The position numbers and the translations under genes were made by a program. Positions 35,062 to 44,872 of a stretch of DNA of 64,000 nucleotides are shown one piece after another. Under the pieces are notes generated by a model. That model worked only from the letters and a program-made list of their open reading frames with translations, had not been told where the DNA came from and did no database searches. Numbering within the stretch: position 1 is the stretch's first letter; every line of letters starts with the position of its first letter. This DNA comes from Chrysopilus asiliformis (lineage: Eukaryota; Arthropoda; Insecta; Diptera; Rhagionidae). Location: assembly GCA_964034945.1 (NCBI GenBank), contig OZ035961.1:64772244-64836243 (forward strand). The letters run 5' to 3'.

Positions 35062-35750
35062 CACCCTTGTTCTGAGATACGGCGTTACGTTAGTTTGTTC
35101 GATATGTACTCGATCAGTACTCGATATCCCATTCTCGTTGTTCTTGAATACGCAGTGACCAACTTGAGTTGAACGCGGAGCAACGCATTCGATTCGATTC
35201 GATTTTCGTTGTTCTGAGATTCGCCGGGAGCTGATATTTGAGGTTAAATTGCTCACTTGAGTTTTCTCGCGTTTGGTGTTGGCTGTGATTAACAAAATGC
35301 AAGTTTGGCAAATATTTTTTTCAATTTTATGAATCATGATTAATAAAGTGTTTTATTCAAATAGGAGTGGAACTCAAAGTTCAACAAGTACTTCACAATT
35401 CAACCTATTAACCGACAAAATGAAAGTATAGTTACGAGTCTTCACTTAACTTCATTTCGTTCGAAGAATCTCTCAATAACCTTCTTTGGTTTCTCAGTGA
35501 CTTTACCTCGTCCTGCCTCATTAACAAATATAATGGGAGTGTTAAATCCATTTTCAAACTTCAATCAAACGTTTTCACTTGCATAACCAAGAAATAAATA
35601 CAACCAGCTGATTTTTGACACTGCGTTTGCATGCGATGTTTGCCGTATTTTCAAACAGCAAACGCCATTTTTCAGAACACCGATCGCGTAGTGAATCGAA
35701 TCGAATGCGTAACTTTTAGCTGCCTAACCCCGTATCTCAGAACAAGGGTG
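35062..35750. mobile_element. TIR element CACCCTTGTTCTGAGATACGG (ATT duplication)
   Basis: Inverted ends of about 21 bp, CACCCTTGTTCTGAGATACG / CGTATCTCAGAACAAGGGTG, flanked by ATT (35059-35061, 35751-35753). The internal words TCGATTCGATTCGATT and GAATCGAATCGAATGCG are also inverted. No transposase. Confidence 0.7.
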
Positions 35751-36157
35751 ATTGTGAAACATCAAAATTTCACCAGGGGCCTATTCCACAAAAGTGCAAG
35801 ACTTGTTTTTGTAGTTATTTTTCACAAATTGTAGGACTTGTAAATACATTTTCATTTGTTAAAATACAATTTATAAATCACAAGTACAAATTCGGAGTAA
35901 TTTTACAATGCGAAATATTTTCACAAGTCTTTATTTTCTGTTCCTCAACACATTTCGGCAAGCTTACAATAACAAGTGCCTTTTTTGGAAATTTGTGACA
36001 AAAAAAAAATCGCTCGTAGTCCAATGCCGTTCCACAAAGACATTTTTTGCAGGAATCTAACTACAATTGTTAGAAATATTTAGCAGTGTTCAAACGCGAA
36101 AATGAAGCTGATATGCAATTAGCAACTCGTTGCAGAAGAATTTATCGTCTTAAGTTA

Positions 36158-37294
36158 AGTGCACACGATATGATCACTGTTCATGTTTTTGAGCAAAAAA
36201 GTATCCCAAACGTGCTCATATCCTCTGAACACCATATTTTTGTGTTCATACGCATGAACACAAGGGATATGAACACATTTGAACATACCGTGAGCAAACG
36301 TATGAACACGACCTGTTCATACCGTGTGAACACTATTTTGGGACCGTATGAGCCCAGTTTGTAAAATTCGGACATATGATCATAGATATGAACACACTGT
36401 AACGTTTGAACATGGGCTAAGTTTTCAACATGTTCAAATGTAAAAACATCATAAAATATGATAAAATGTGATAAAAAATAATAAAAATTTATGTTTGAAC
36501 GAATTCGACTGATTTTTTTTATTTGTTTTAACATTATAATTTTTACGAAATAATTAAATGAATTTGTACTGCCACTCTAATTCGCATTCTTCTACAAAGT
36601 ACGCTGAAAATTCCTTCTGGACATCTTTCATGCTGTTTGAAACGACTGAATGCGCTTCTGCTTGCAGCGGATACATTGCCAACGCACCCTGCCGCCCTTC
36701 ACTCGGAACCAGCTCGCCATTGGCGTAATATTGATCGAAAGAGTGAGGCGGTGCGTACTTCCTCTTATTAGTGGTCATCAAATAATTGTGAAGCACGCAA
36801 TTTTGCACCAAATCCTTCTTGTTCACGAGCCCCGACCCAATTCTTCGTCCAAATTTGCGCTTCTTCCTTGGCAATTCCTCTTGGTCGTCGTCATCGCTGC
36901 TCTCGAATATATACGCGGCCAATATTATAGCAAGGCAATTATCTTCGGCTTGCATTTCAAATTAATTTTCACAAAAAATTATTCACAAAACCAAACAAAA
37001 ACGAAATGAAAATTTGCTGTCACTTTTGTGCTCAAATGTTCTTAAAAATTGTTCATATCTGTAATTTGAACAAAACGTTCATATCGTCTGAACAGTGTTC
37101 ATACGAGCAGAAAAAATATGAACACAATGCATTTGAGCACATATGAACACACCTAAAAATTTGAAGCTTTGGGACAAAATGATCATATCCTGTGAAAACC
37201 TTTCATATATTGTATGAACATATGAACATTTGAAGCTAATAAGCAACATATGCGTATGTTCATAAATATGAACAGTGATGATATCGTGTGCACT
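36158..37294. mobile_element. PIF/Harbinger element (1137 bp, TTA duplication)
   Basis: Ends AGTGCACACGATATGATCAC / GTGATGATATCGTGTGCACT, one mismatch in 27 bp, flanked by TTA (36155-36157, 37295-37297). Both subterminal regions contain many TGTTCATA / TATGAACA words, probably transposase-binding repeats. A minus-strand frame inside is a deleted Harbinger transposase. Confidence 0.82.
36554..36955 (-). pseudogene. Internally deleted Harbinger transposase (133 aa)
   Basis: A clean 133-codon frame. Residues 1-40 (MQAEDNCLAIILAAYIFES, then an acidic stretch and basic PRKKRKFGRR) look like a transposase N terminus with a nuclear-localisation-like patch. From about residue 47 (KKDLVQNCVLHNYLMTT, then Y-PP, D, and a G/SEGR end) it matches the extreme C terminus of HARBI1-like proteins. 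The catalytic DDE core (~200 aa) is missing, with no stop or frameshift at the junction. It could not cut DNA. A small DNA- or partner-binding product is conceivable but untested. Confidence 0.65.
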
Positions 37295-37558
37295 TTAAAA
37301 TAAATTTCAACTTAACTTCTGTGTTCGAATTCAATGAAAAATTTCGTTGATACATAAAATTGATATACAATTGTATAAATCGAAATTGTGAAAACCCACT
37401 AAACCAAAAAATGAACGTTAATCAAATATGAGCGAAAGAAATAACTACAGTTTGTGTGCCATTTTCTTTATATGCTGTTTTCAGTTCAAAAAACTGTGTT
37501 GAGTGAGTGCGGTTTAAAATAAAGGTGATTTTATATTAATTATAAATAAAAATCAAAA

Positions 37559-37845
37559 ATGAAACGTCGGAGCATAATGCGAGAAGCTGAGGAGATTGTG
37601 AAAAGAATAACACAAGTTAAAACCGATAGCCAGCAATCTTCAATTTGTACTTCCGAAAATTCTCGAGAAATTCTCAGGGATCCCCTGATTTCTAATGACA
37701 ATGATGTGATAAGTGAATCTGAAAATTGTGAAGTTTTCTCGGATTCTGACGAATCCATTTCCAATGAACCATTTCATGGTCAATAAGAGGTGTTTCGCTC
37801 CAATTTAGCTGAATGGAGTATAAAACATCATATAACAAGAACATA
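37559..37845 (+). pseudogene. Unidentified transposon ORF fragment
   Basis: Starts MKRRSIMREAEEIVKRITQV and continues Ser/Asp/Glu-rich to a stop at 37786. The same frame then resumes as FRSNLAEWSIKHHITRT and is cut at 37845 by the TA-flanked palindrome. The LAEWSIKHHI segment resembles a motif near the start of certain arthropod repeat-encoded ORFs, but I cannot name the family. One in-frame stop plus the insertion make it non-functional. Confidence 0.35.
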
Positions 37846-38146
37846 CAAAAAATGAATCATTCTCCTGGGCGATTCGTTGGAATCAGAATTCAGAAAATGA
37901 TCATAAATGTTTCAACTTGCGGACCAAAGTGTCCCTCTTTTGTAAATCATTTTTAAGATTCATTTTTGCGATCATCAAACGTTCAAAAATGAGTATATAA
38001 GCAGGCCATGCCTCCCAGTTTATATACTCATTTTTGAACGTTTGATGATCGCAAAAATGAATCTTTGGTCCGCAAGTTGAAACATTTATGATCATTTTCT
38101 AAATTCAAATTCGAACAAAACGCTCAGAAGAATGATTCATTTTTTG
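37846..38146. mobile_element. TA-flanked palindromic MITE (301 bp)
   Basis: Ends CAAAAAATGAATCATTCT / AGAATGATTCATTTTTTG, with TA at 37844-37845 and 38147-38148. Inside, two further inverted blocks (ATCATAAATGTTTCAACTTG and TTTTTGCGATCATCAAACG with their complements) make most of it one long palindrome. Tc1/mariner-type by its duplication. It interrupts the open frame at 37559-37845. Confidence 0.75.
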
Positions 38147-38416
38147 TATCAAAAATGAATCTTTTGGTTTACTGGGAATTAAAGAAAAAATATTTACAAA
38201 TGTGTAAGTTCCTAGAACGCTTTTTTTTATTTGTAATTGTGAATATACCATTTAACAATTTGTGAAGTGTAGAATTGTACTTTGGTGGAATTGGATGTTT
38301 ATTTTTTATAAAAATTAATCAACATAATTATATATAAAGACAAAAATATAACTGTATTACTTTCATTTAGATTTATTGAATTTCTTTCAATTGAAGACTG
38401 GGAGGAAAACTAGCAC

Positions 38417-38629
38417 AGGTTTTTTAGTTCAAATACCACCTTTTATCAATAAAATTGGCTATGCTACAAATTAAATTGATTCTTTTGCACATCTAAGTAA
38501 CTTTTTTGAAATCAAATTGAGGATAGTTAATTCGACTCGCAGAAAGTCAGTTAAATGTTCAAAAACCTCAATTTAATTTGTAAAATGACAATTTTTATGT
38601 GTAAAAGGTGGTATTTGAACTAAAAACCT
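38417..38629. mobile_element. Short MITE in hAT remnant (213 bp)
   Basis: Ends AGGTTTTTTAGTTCAAATAC / GTATTTGAACTAAAAACCT, inverted over about 29 bp. No clear target duplication (flanks GCAC and CTCA). It abuts the last codons of a hAT transposase remnant. Confidence 0.55.
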
Positions 38630-38910
38630 CTCATAGTAGTCAAAAAATCGTTTTCTGGAACATTTCCCAAAAACAATAATTGTTCAAGGTGTTTTCCGGA
38701 AAGTCGATTGCGCTTTTGAGTAATGGTTGCACCCACCTTTGAAAACAACCTTTCACATGGAACTGACGATGCAACAATTACTAAAAACGCTCTGGCATGT
38801 TTATATAATAAAAGAAACATCGATTTTATTTCCTCCTATTCTTCAAGTGGAGGAGATTTTAATGATGAAACGGCCAAGCTCAAGTAAAGAGAAACTTCAT
38901 ATTTTCCCCA
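38630..38910 (-). pseudogene. hAT transposase C-terminal (dimerisation) remnant
   Basis: The minus-strand frame carries SSVPCERLFSKVGATITQKR, then NRLSGKHLEQLLFLGNVPEN. This is the hAT-family C-terminal dimerisation domain as in ZBED1-like transposases. Upstream (38800-38910) it is recognisable only in pieces. The catalytic region is absent, and the end is cut by the short MITE at 38629. Confidence 0.75.
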
Positions 38911-39237
38911 AAAATTATAAAAAAAGCTCTAGAGTCCCTATATGAGCTCCACACTTCCATTGGACAAGTTGGCAAAGAATGCGAGTTTGATGACATGATC
39001 ATAAGGGTGAAAATGCCTAAATATTCAATATCAAGTATGTACTCACTTTTCGATATCAGTCAAAAAGTATCGATACCTACTTGGTATCGGAATAGAGGTA
39101 TCGATTACAAAATTACTTGGTATCGAAACAAAAGTATCGAATATGTACTCGTATTTACTTGGATCGAATCAACACTAGTCATGACTCCACGTACAAAATA
39201 ACGAGCAACAATGATAGTACTTAGTCTAGTTATACAT
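38911..39237. other. Unassigned; GGTATCGATA-rich segment and a duplicated block
   Basis: 39000-39150 holds repeated GTATCGATAC / TTGGTATCG words such as are seen at hAT ends. 39179-39237 (TCATGACTCCACGTACAAAA to GTTATACAT) is nearly identical to 55812-55870, and here it stops exactly at the next element. Confidence 0.5.
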
Positions 39238-40379
39238 CGCAAAAAAACATTTAAAATGTTAAAATTTTGTGTTGAGAACTGAGCGATGGGGCTTTTGGTT
39301 ATATTCAAAATACTTTAATGAAAAACAGCCATATCCAGCCCTAAGGGTCAGGTCAGTTGATGACATTCACTGAGACATGATTGATCTTATCAATTGCCGT
39401 GTGCCTGACAATTAGACTTGCGCGACTAAAAATATGAGTTTTATGTACTTGACATTCGTTTCATGACATTTACGAGCCTCAAAGCTATCAACAATCCACT
39501 CGTCAGACTTTTTGGTTTCTTATATGAAGTACGTAGTATCAAAAGTATTGTACAGTACACTCACGATTATATGTACAGGAAATTTTAAGCTTTTTATTTA
39601 ACAGAGTATTTATTCTCAAAAAGTCTAGTTTCTCCTTAGATGCTTACGCATCCTTGGACAATTTTTATGTGACAAATTTAAGAAATATTAAGAGGTATTC
39701 ATTTCGAATTGCGGTCAAATTAAAAATGCTCGATTGCATCCTAAAATGTGGCCTTTAGGCAATCGCCATAAAAAAACGCAGATTTATAGGCGTGAGAAGG
39801 AGTGGTCAAATCTAATTAAGTTGGATGGAAGAGTTGTGTAAGAGTTTTTCTAGCATTTATAATTTTTTGACCTTACTCACCGTTTTCCAGAGAATCTCAA
39901 AAATATTTTCATTTGCACGAGAGTTTCTGGAAGGGTTGGATTAATTTTGCTCATCAACGAACTTAGTTTTCATTTTTTGAGAAAAGCTCTATGTCAAAAT
40001 GCAAGTTCCTAGCCAAACTAGCGAGGATTTTTATAAAAAAAAAATAACACAAAATGTAAAAGCTATTCGCACGAGATCTGTTGCAATCGACGAAATGGTT
40101 TATTATGTTTACGTTGATAACGATTAAGTAATTACGATTTTGTGCGCAAATGTACAAATTTATGAAACGAATGTCAAGTACACAAAACTCATATTTTTAG
40201 TCGCGCAATCGTCAGGCACACGGCAATTGATAAGATCAATCATGTCTCAGTCACTGTCATCAACTGACTCTTAGGGCTGGATATGCCTCTTTTTTATTAA
40301 AGTATTTTGAATACAACCAAAAGACCCCATCGCTCAGTTCTGAGCACAAAATTTTAATATTTTAAATATTTTTTTTGCG
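39238..40379. mobile_element. Long-TIR element (two ~230-bp arms, 1142 bp)
   Basis: CGCAAAAAAACATTTAAAAT.. on the left and its reverse complement ending TTTTTTGCG on the right are about 88% similar by eye over ~230 bp (shared: CTGAGCGATGGGG, CATATCCAGCCCTAAG, TTGCCGTGTGCCTGAC). The left boundary is confirmed by the uninterrupted flank at 55812-55870. No clear duplication: ATACAT on the left, ATATGG on the right. The interior of ~680 bp has no recognised frame. Confidence 0.7.
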
Positions 40380-40417
40380 ATATGGATTTTTTTTGCTCCT
40401 TTATAATTTACTAGCAG

Positions 40418-40985
40418 ACCCTACGTTGCCAGCTTAAAGTTGTTTGTACAAATTTTAGAATGCCAAAAAACCATAAATAATTTAAAAATTTTTGGGAAAA
40501 AGTATCCTTAAAGGACCTTCCGTTTCGAATTTTGAAATTTCAACAACAGATTCGTGATAAGCAACCATGAAAACCTCCCAAATCCAGTTTTTGCGAGAAA
40601 AATTGGAAAAGGGACATTTGCGTTATACTTACAGGACCTGTCGTTTCGAATTTTGGAATTCCAACACCGGATTCGTGATCAGCGACCCGAAAGACCCCCT
40701 TATGCCGATTTTTCCCAGGAAAAACGGGAAAAAGGATATTTTCGTTATCCTTACAGGACCTTCTGTTTCGAATTTTGGAAAGCTAACGCCGGATTCGTGA
40801 TCAGCGACCCGAAAAACCCCCTTATGCCGATTTTTCCCGGGAAAAACGGGAAAAGGCATATTTTCGTTATCCTTACAGGGCCTTCTGTTTCGAATTTTGA
40901 AAATCTAATACCGGATTCGTCATCAGCGACCCCAAAAACCCCATAATGCCAATTTTTCCGGGGAAGAATGGGAAAAAGTATAAAA
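40418..40985 (+). repeat. 122-bp minisatellite element (type a), partial copy
   Basis: Starts AGCAGACCCTACGTTGCCAG, like 44873. It then has four ~121-bp units (CCTTACAGGACCTTCTGTTT, GATTCGTGATCAGCGACCC, CCCCTTATGCCGATTTTTCC) and passes directly into the palindrome of the type b element. The 130-codon frame here is read through the repeats and is not a gene. Confidence 0.75.
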
Positions 40986-41029
40986 AGAATATAAAAATTA
41001 GAAGAAAAAAAATAAAATTTTTTTTTTTA

Positions 41030-41247
41030 AAAAAGCTTTTATTAAAAAAAATGCACTAAAAAGAAAAAAATAATTTTCTGGACGCTGTGTATCATAAATA
41101 TAAAAGCTTTTAAAAAGCGAGATAAATGTTTATTTTATTGTTTTATGCTTTATCTCGCTTTTTAAAAGCTTTTATATTGATGATACACAGCGTCCAGAAA
41201 ATTATTTTTTTCTTTTTAGTGCATTCTTTTTTAATAAAAGCTTATTT
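41030..41247. repeat. Palindrome (two ~100-bp arms), copy 2
   Basis: Same palindrome as 15636-15855, nearly identical: TTCTGGACGCTGTGTATCA on the left arm, TGATACACAGCGTCCAGAA on the right. Confidence 0.8.
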
Positions 41248-41269
41248 TTATATTTTTTTTATTTTGTTC

Positions 41270-41715
41270 TTTTTAGTCTTCGAATATATATCCTTACATT
41301 TGAGATGTCCTTACAGGCTTTTTAACTTGAGAATCGTATTCAGCGAACCCCAAAACCCCCAGGATAGATTTTTTTCCGGAAAATTTGGAGAAAAGGATAA
41401 TCACGTTATCCTTACAGGACCTTCCGTTATCCTTACTGACTTTTTAATGACAGATTCGGATTCAGCGACCCCAAAAACCCCCAGGATAGATTTTTTTTCG
41501 GAAAATTTGGAGAAAAGGATAATCACGTTATCCTTACAGGACCTTCCGTTATCCTTACAAGGACCAAGTAGTGAAAATATTGTATTGTCATCGGACTTAT
41601 ATAAGTGTGCAAAATTTCAAGTCAATCGGGCAAGTGGAAGTGGGTCAAAATTGGGTTGCAAGATTTGATCTGACAGACAGACAGACACGAAGGCAAGCTA
41701 AATAAAAGCTTTTAA
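41270..41715 (+). repeat. 122-bp minisatellite array with ACAG box (type b), copy 2
   Basis: Two to three units plus the tail AGTGGAAGTGGGTCAAAATT and (ACAG)3, parallel to 15880-16445. The 180-codon frame 41126-41668 spans palindrome and array and is an artefact of repeats lacking stops. Confidence 0.75.
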
Positions 41716-42505
41716 AAAATCAACCATTTCCCATAGAAATTTTTTCCAATAATAAATTTTTTTCCCAATAATACAAATTCTTGATTTCGGAAATCTAATA
41801 GCAAATTGTATTAATATTTCTAATAGCAAATTTTATTAATATTTCTAACTAATAGCAAATTTTATTATTTCATGCAAATGTTTCAAAATTACCCGCCTAT
41901 AAAATCAAAATTACTCGCGATCACGTCAAAAATTGAGGCGATGGGGCTGCTGCTATCAATTATGAAATTGTAAAGTTCTGCAGCCAACTTCACTAAATCT
42001 TAGGAAAAAAATTCTTATGAAATCGGGCGAAAAGTGAAATCGGGTTTTCCAAAGTGGTACTTAGAAGAAGTGTACGCGTTTTAAAAGTGGTTTTTGTGAA
42101 AGAAGGGCATTAAAGTAATACTCTCGTGTCATTTTGAAATCGGATTAAAGCGTTAAACGCAAATAAAGTGCAAAAACGTCCAACGTTTGACGTTTCACGA
42201 CTAGTGTTGCTCTAAATAATGCTTGTAGTTCGTCCTCAACACATGCCGACTACCGTCAGCAATGAGGAAAATTTGGCTGCCAAAGAGGGTTACCAACCAT
42301 ACTCTTTTAAGAGTACTAGTACTCTTTTTCGACCCCTGAACTATTATACTCTAACTTTTTTTTTAAAAGTAAGCAATTCGTTTTATACATTTAGGCAAAA
42401 ATTTTGAACTACAGTGGAACCTAGATAAGTCACAGCTGATAGAACCGGAAAAAAAATTCGAGTTAAAAAATTCGAAGGAATATATTTAGGTGTGTTTACG
42501 TCGTA
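41716..42505. other. Unassigned sequence with minor repeats
   Basis: 41786-41872 has three imperfect copies of TCTAATAGCAAATTTTATTA. 42371-42475 duplicates 18035-18140 (pogo-like end TACAGTGGAACCTAG). 42477-42509 is the decayed gypsy linker (ATATATTTAGGTGTGTTTAC) into which the LTR element inserted. Confidence 0.5.
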
Positions 42506-42509
42506 CACT

Positions 42510-44561
42510 TGATACTGGCTCTTTTCTACTCCCGATTTAAACCAGAAATTAGGTTTGAGCCTGAGGAACTTCTAGGCGGCACGTCTAGACTAGCTCATAG
42601 GAAGAGCGCGGGCTCATGAAAAGTGGGTTCTTGCCTAGAAGCACCTCCGATCAGAAGCGACGTGCCTCTGAGTGGGGAAATCCCCGAAGTGCACCATTTC
42701 CGCCCCCCTTACGCATCCCTCACTAAGTCCCGCCCATCTCACCTGAGAGTCTCACTGAAATTTAGCGAGACATAACTATTGCTCAGTGAAAATTGAAAAT
42801 AAAATTAATTTCTACTATTTGATCCATTTAATTTACTATAAAAATTTCATACAAGAAAAATCTATGATTTCCTATTGAATTTGACCAACAATGACGCGAT
42901 ATTGAAAACTAAAAACAATATTCACCTTCTTTATATATTCGAAAATAAATAATTAAATTGAACGGACTTACCAAACATCCAGCCGCTGCAGATGATGTGC
43001 ACAGCATAAGAGCAAGCCGACTTATATTTCTTTAGAAGATATGTTGTTCAAGCTGAAATCTCGAATTTGTTTTTATCAAGAGGTGAATATCTTACAAACA
43101 TGATTCTAATTTTTACTTTCCTTTTCTGATTTTTTTTCTTTTTAAATGCTGTTTCGAGCAAATCAAAATTTAGGCCCCAATAAAAAAAATAATCGAGAAA
43201 ACATAATCAATAATCGCGCAAAAGCTTCCGTTTCTTAATTTTATCTCCTCCAAGAAAAGAAACTCCAACTAGCAGCAAAATCTGGAACGGTGAACCATGT
43301 GCTTGGATGGGAAACTGAATTAGCTCCTGGTGCAATGGGTCCGTTACCCTGAAAGGTCACCTTCACAATAATCTCTTGCGTCCACGTGGAAAACTACGAA
43401 TTGGAGGAAAAAACTTTCTTAACAGAATGCCTCCGAGAAAATGCAGTATGCAATGGACGATTCCGAAGAAATTCGCTTTCAAATATGCGTCTTTATAAAG
43501 AAGTCCAAAAAGGATGGCAAATTTGAATTATTCCAAATTCGAAGAAAGTGCAAAATTCTGAAGAAAGTGCTAATTTTGAAGGGAAAGCAACTTTTAAAGA
43601 AAGTGGCCCCCGCTTTCCAGCTTTTCCGGGACCTATGGAATTAACATTGGGAATTATAATTTGATAATCCCTTTAAACAAAAGAAAATCTTACCACTTTC
43701 TATTCAAACAAAAAAATTTTTGCACCAAATCTGGTTTCGTGGAATTTTAACTACCGGAAACTACAAGAAAATTATAATTTACAAAAAACCAAACACTACA
43801 CAAGAATTTAAATTTAAAATTATAATTTATCAATCCGGGTCTTCACCAAAAAAAAATTTAAATATATATTTTTTTTACTTTGAACTACTTGTTCAGGTTT
43901 CCACTAACAAAATGGCAAAAAAGAAATGACGGTAGGAATTTTTGGAGGCCAAATTATTGTATTAGTTTATTTCCTAATGTAGTTGTGGCCAGAGATTACA
44001 CACCTTTCTGCATATTTCAGCTAATACAGATTTTATAGAGTTATATAAAAAAATCGAAATATTTCATATAATCCAATACATATATACCAGAATACATTTA
44101 TATGTTTTGTATTACATTGGATATAATTGGATGGACCATATTTAAAAAAACAGGCTTTAGAATGATGCTATCAATAATGATTTTCATTTCTCCTTCAGAA
44201 ACATAAATTTCACAAAAAAATATGATCTCTCAACGGCTAAAATTCAAAAATCATATCTGCAAATTTACCAAAGCATCCATTGTCAACTACAACCATCAAG
44301 CAGATCTCCCTCCCGAACGTCCCACTTCGATCGGCAATCGATAAGCAATCGATCAGTAATCGATCTATTTTACCACTCGCACTAATACCTAAATCAAAAA
44401 GAAAGTTCTAGAGACGGAGTGAAAAGTATGCGTGGGTGCTCTTATCAGAGAAAGTCCCGGTGAGGTCATCTGAGAGAAAGTACCGCTGAGGACGAATTCC
44501 ATTTCAAAACCAGACGGTGAAAATGAGTGTGACCGTTTTGAATTTTCGGGAGTTCGTAACA
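42510..44561 (-). repeat. 3' LTR of the Ty3/gypsy element
   Basis: 2052 bp. On the plus strand it begins TGATACTGGCTCTTTTC and ends GGGAGTTCGTAACA, i.e. TG..CA on both strands. Nearly identical to 53696-55746. It carries a 5-bp insertion relative to the other LTR near 42660 and lacks four bases near 44089. Open frames on its plus strand (67 and 69 codons) are antisense to the element. Confidence 0.88.
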
Positions 44562-44872
44562 ACACAAGATTGTTTGACGAAATTTCATGAAGCTCAAACA
44601 ATTTTGCAGAAATTTCAAAATTCAAAACTATTTATATACGTGTTTTTTTTAACGTGAGGCTCGACCACCCCTGAGAAAGTCCATGCTCTATGAGCTAGCC
44701 GGATTATCGTTACACCAAAGACAATTTCATGTTATGACTAAACTAAACGCGATACAATAAAATATAGTCATATAAAATAAATTAACATTAATGAATATAT
44801 AACCGCACGAAATGAGTAATTAAATAAAGTCAATAGATAAAATAAATAATTTATAATTAAAGTAGCAGACCC
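44562..44872. other. Retrotransposon 3' region next to the LTR
   Basis: Sequence between the 3' LTR and the 122-bp-repeat insertion. The usual purine-rich priming tract directly abutting the LTR is not seen. On the element's strand the last bases read CAAACAATCTTGTGT. Ends in AATAAAGTCAATAGATAAAA-type sequence that recurs right of the insertion. Confidence 0.5.

Larger units (their letters stand above)
35776..38300. mobile_element. Composite element with weak TIRs and two insertions
   Basis: GGGGCCTATTCCACAAAAGTG at the left and CTTTGGTGGAATTGG at the right are imperfect inverted relatives, and CACAAATTGT recurs inside both ends. Between them lie a Harbinger element (36158-37294), an open frame (37559-37786) and a TA-flanked palindrome (37846-38146). 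The boundaries are uncertain. Confidence 0.35.

Noticed and set aside
41126..41668. 180-aa frame
   Set aside because: It reads through a palindrome and a 122-bp array. The equivalent copy at 15878-16404 is broken into shorter frames. An artefact of repeat composition.
43441..43929. Two small ORFs (67 and 69 codons) conserved in both LTRs
   Set aside because: Conservation is automatic because LTRs are copied from each other during replication. They are antisense to the element and show no domain.
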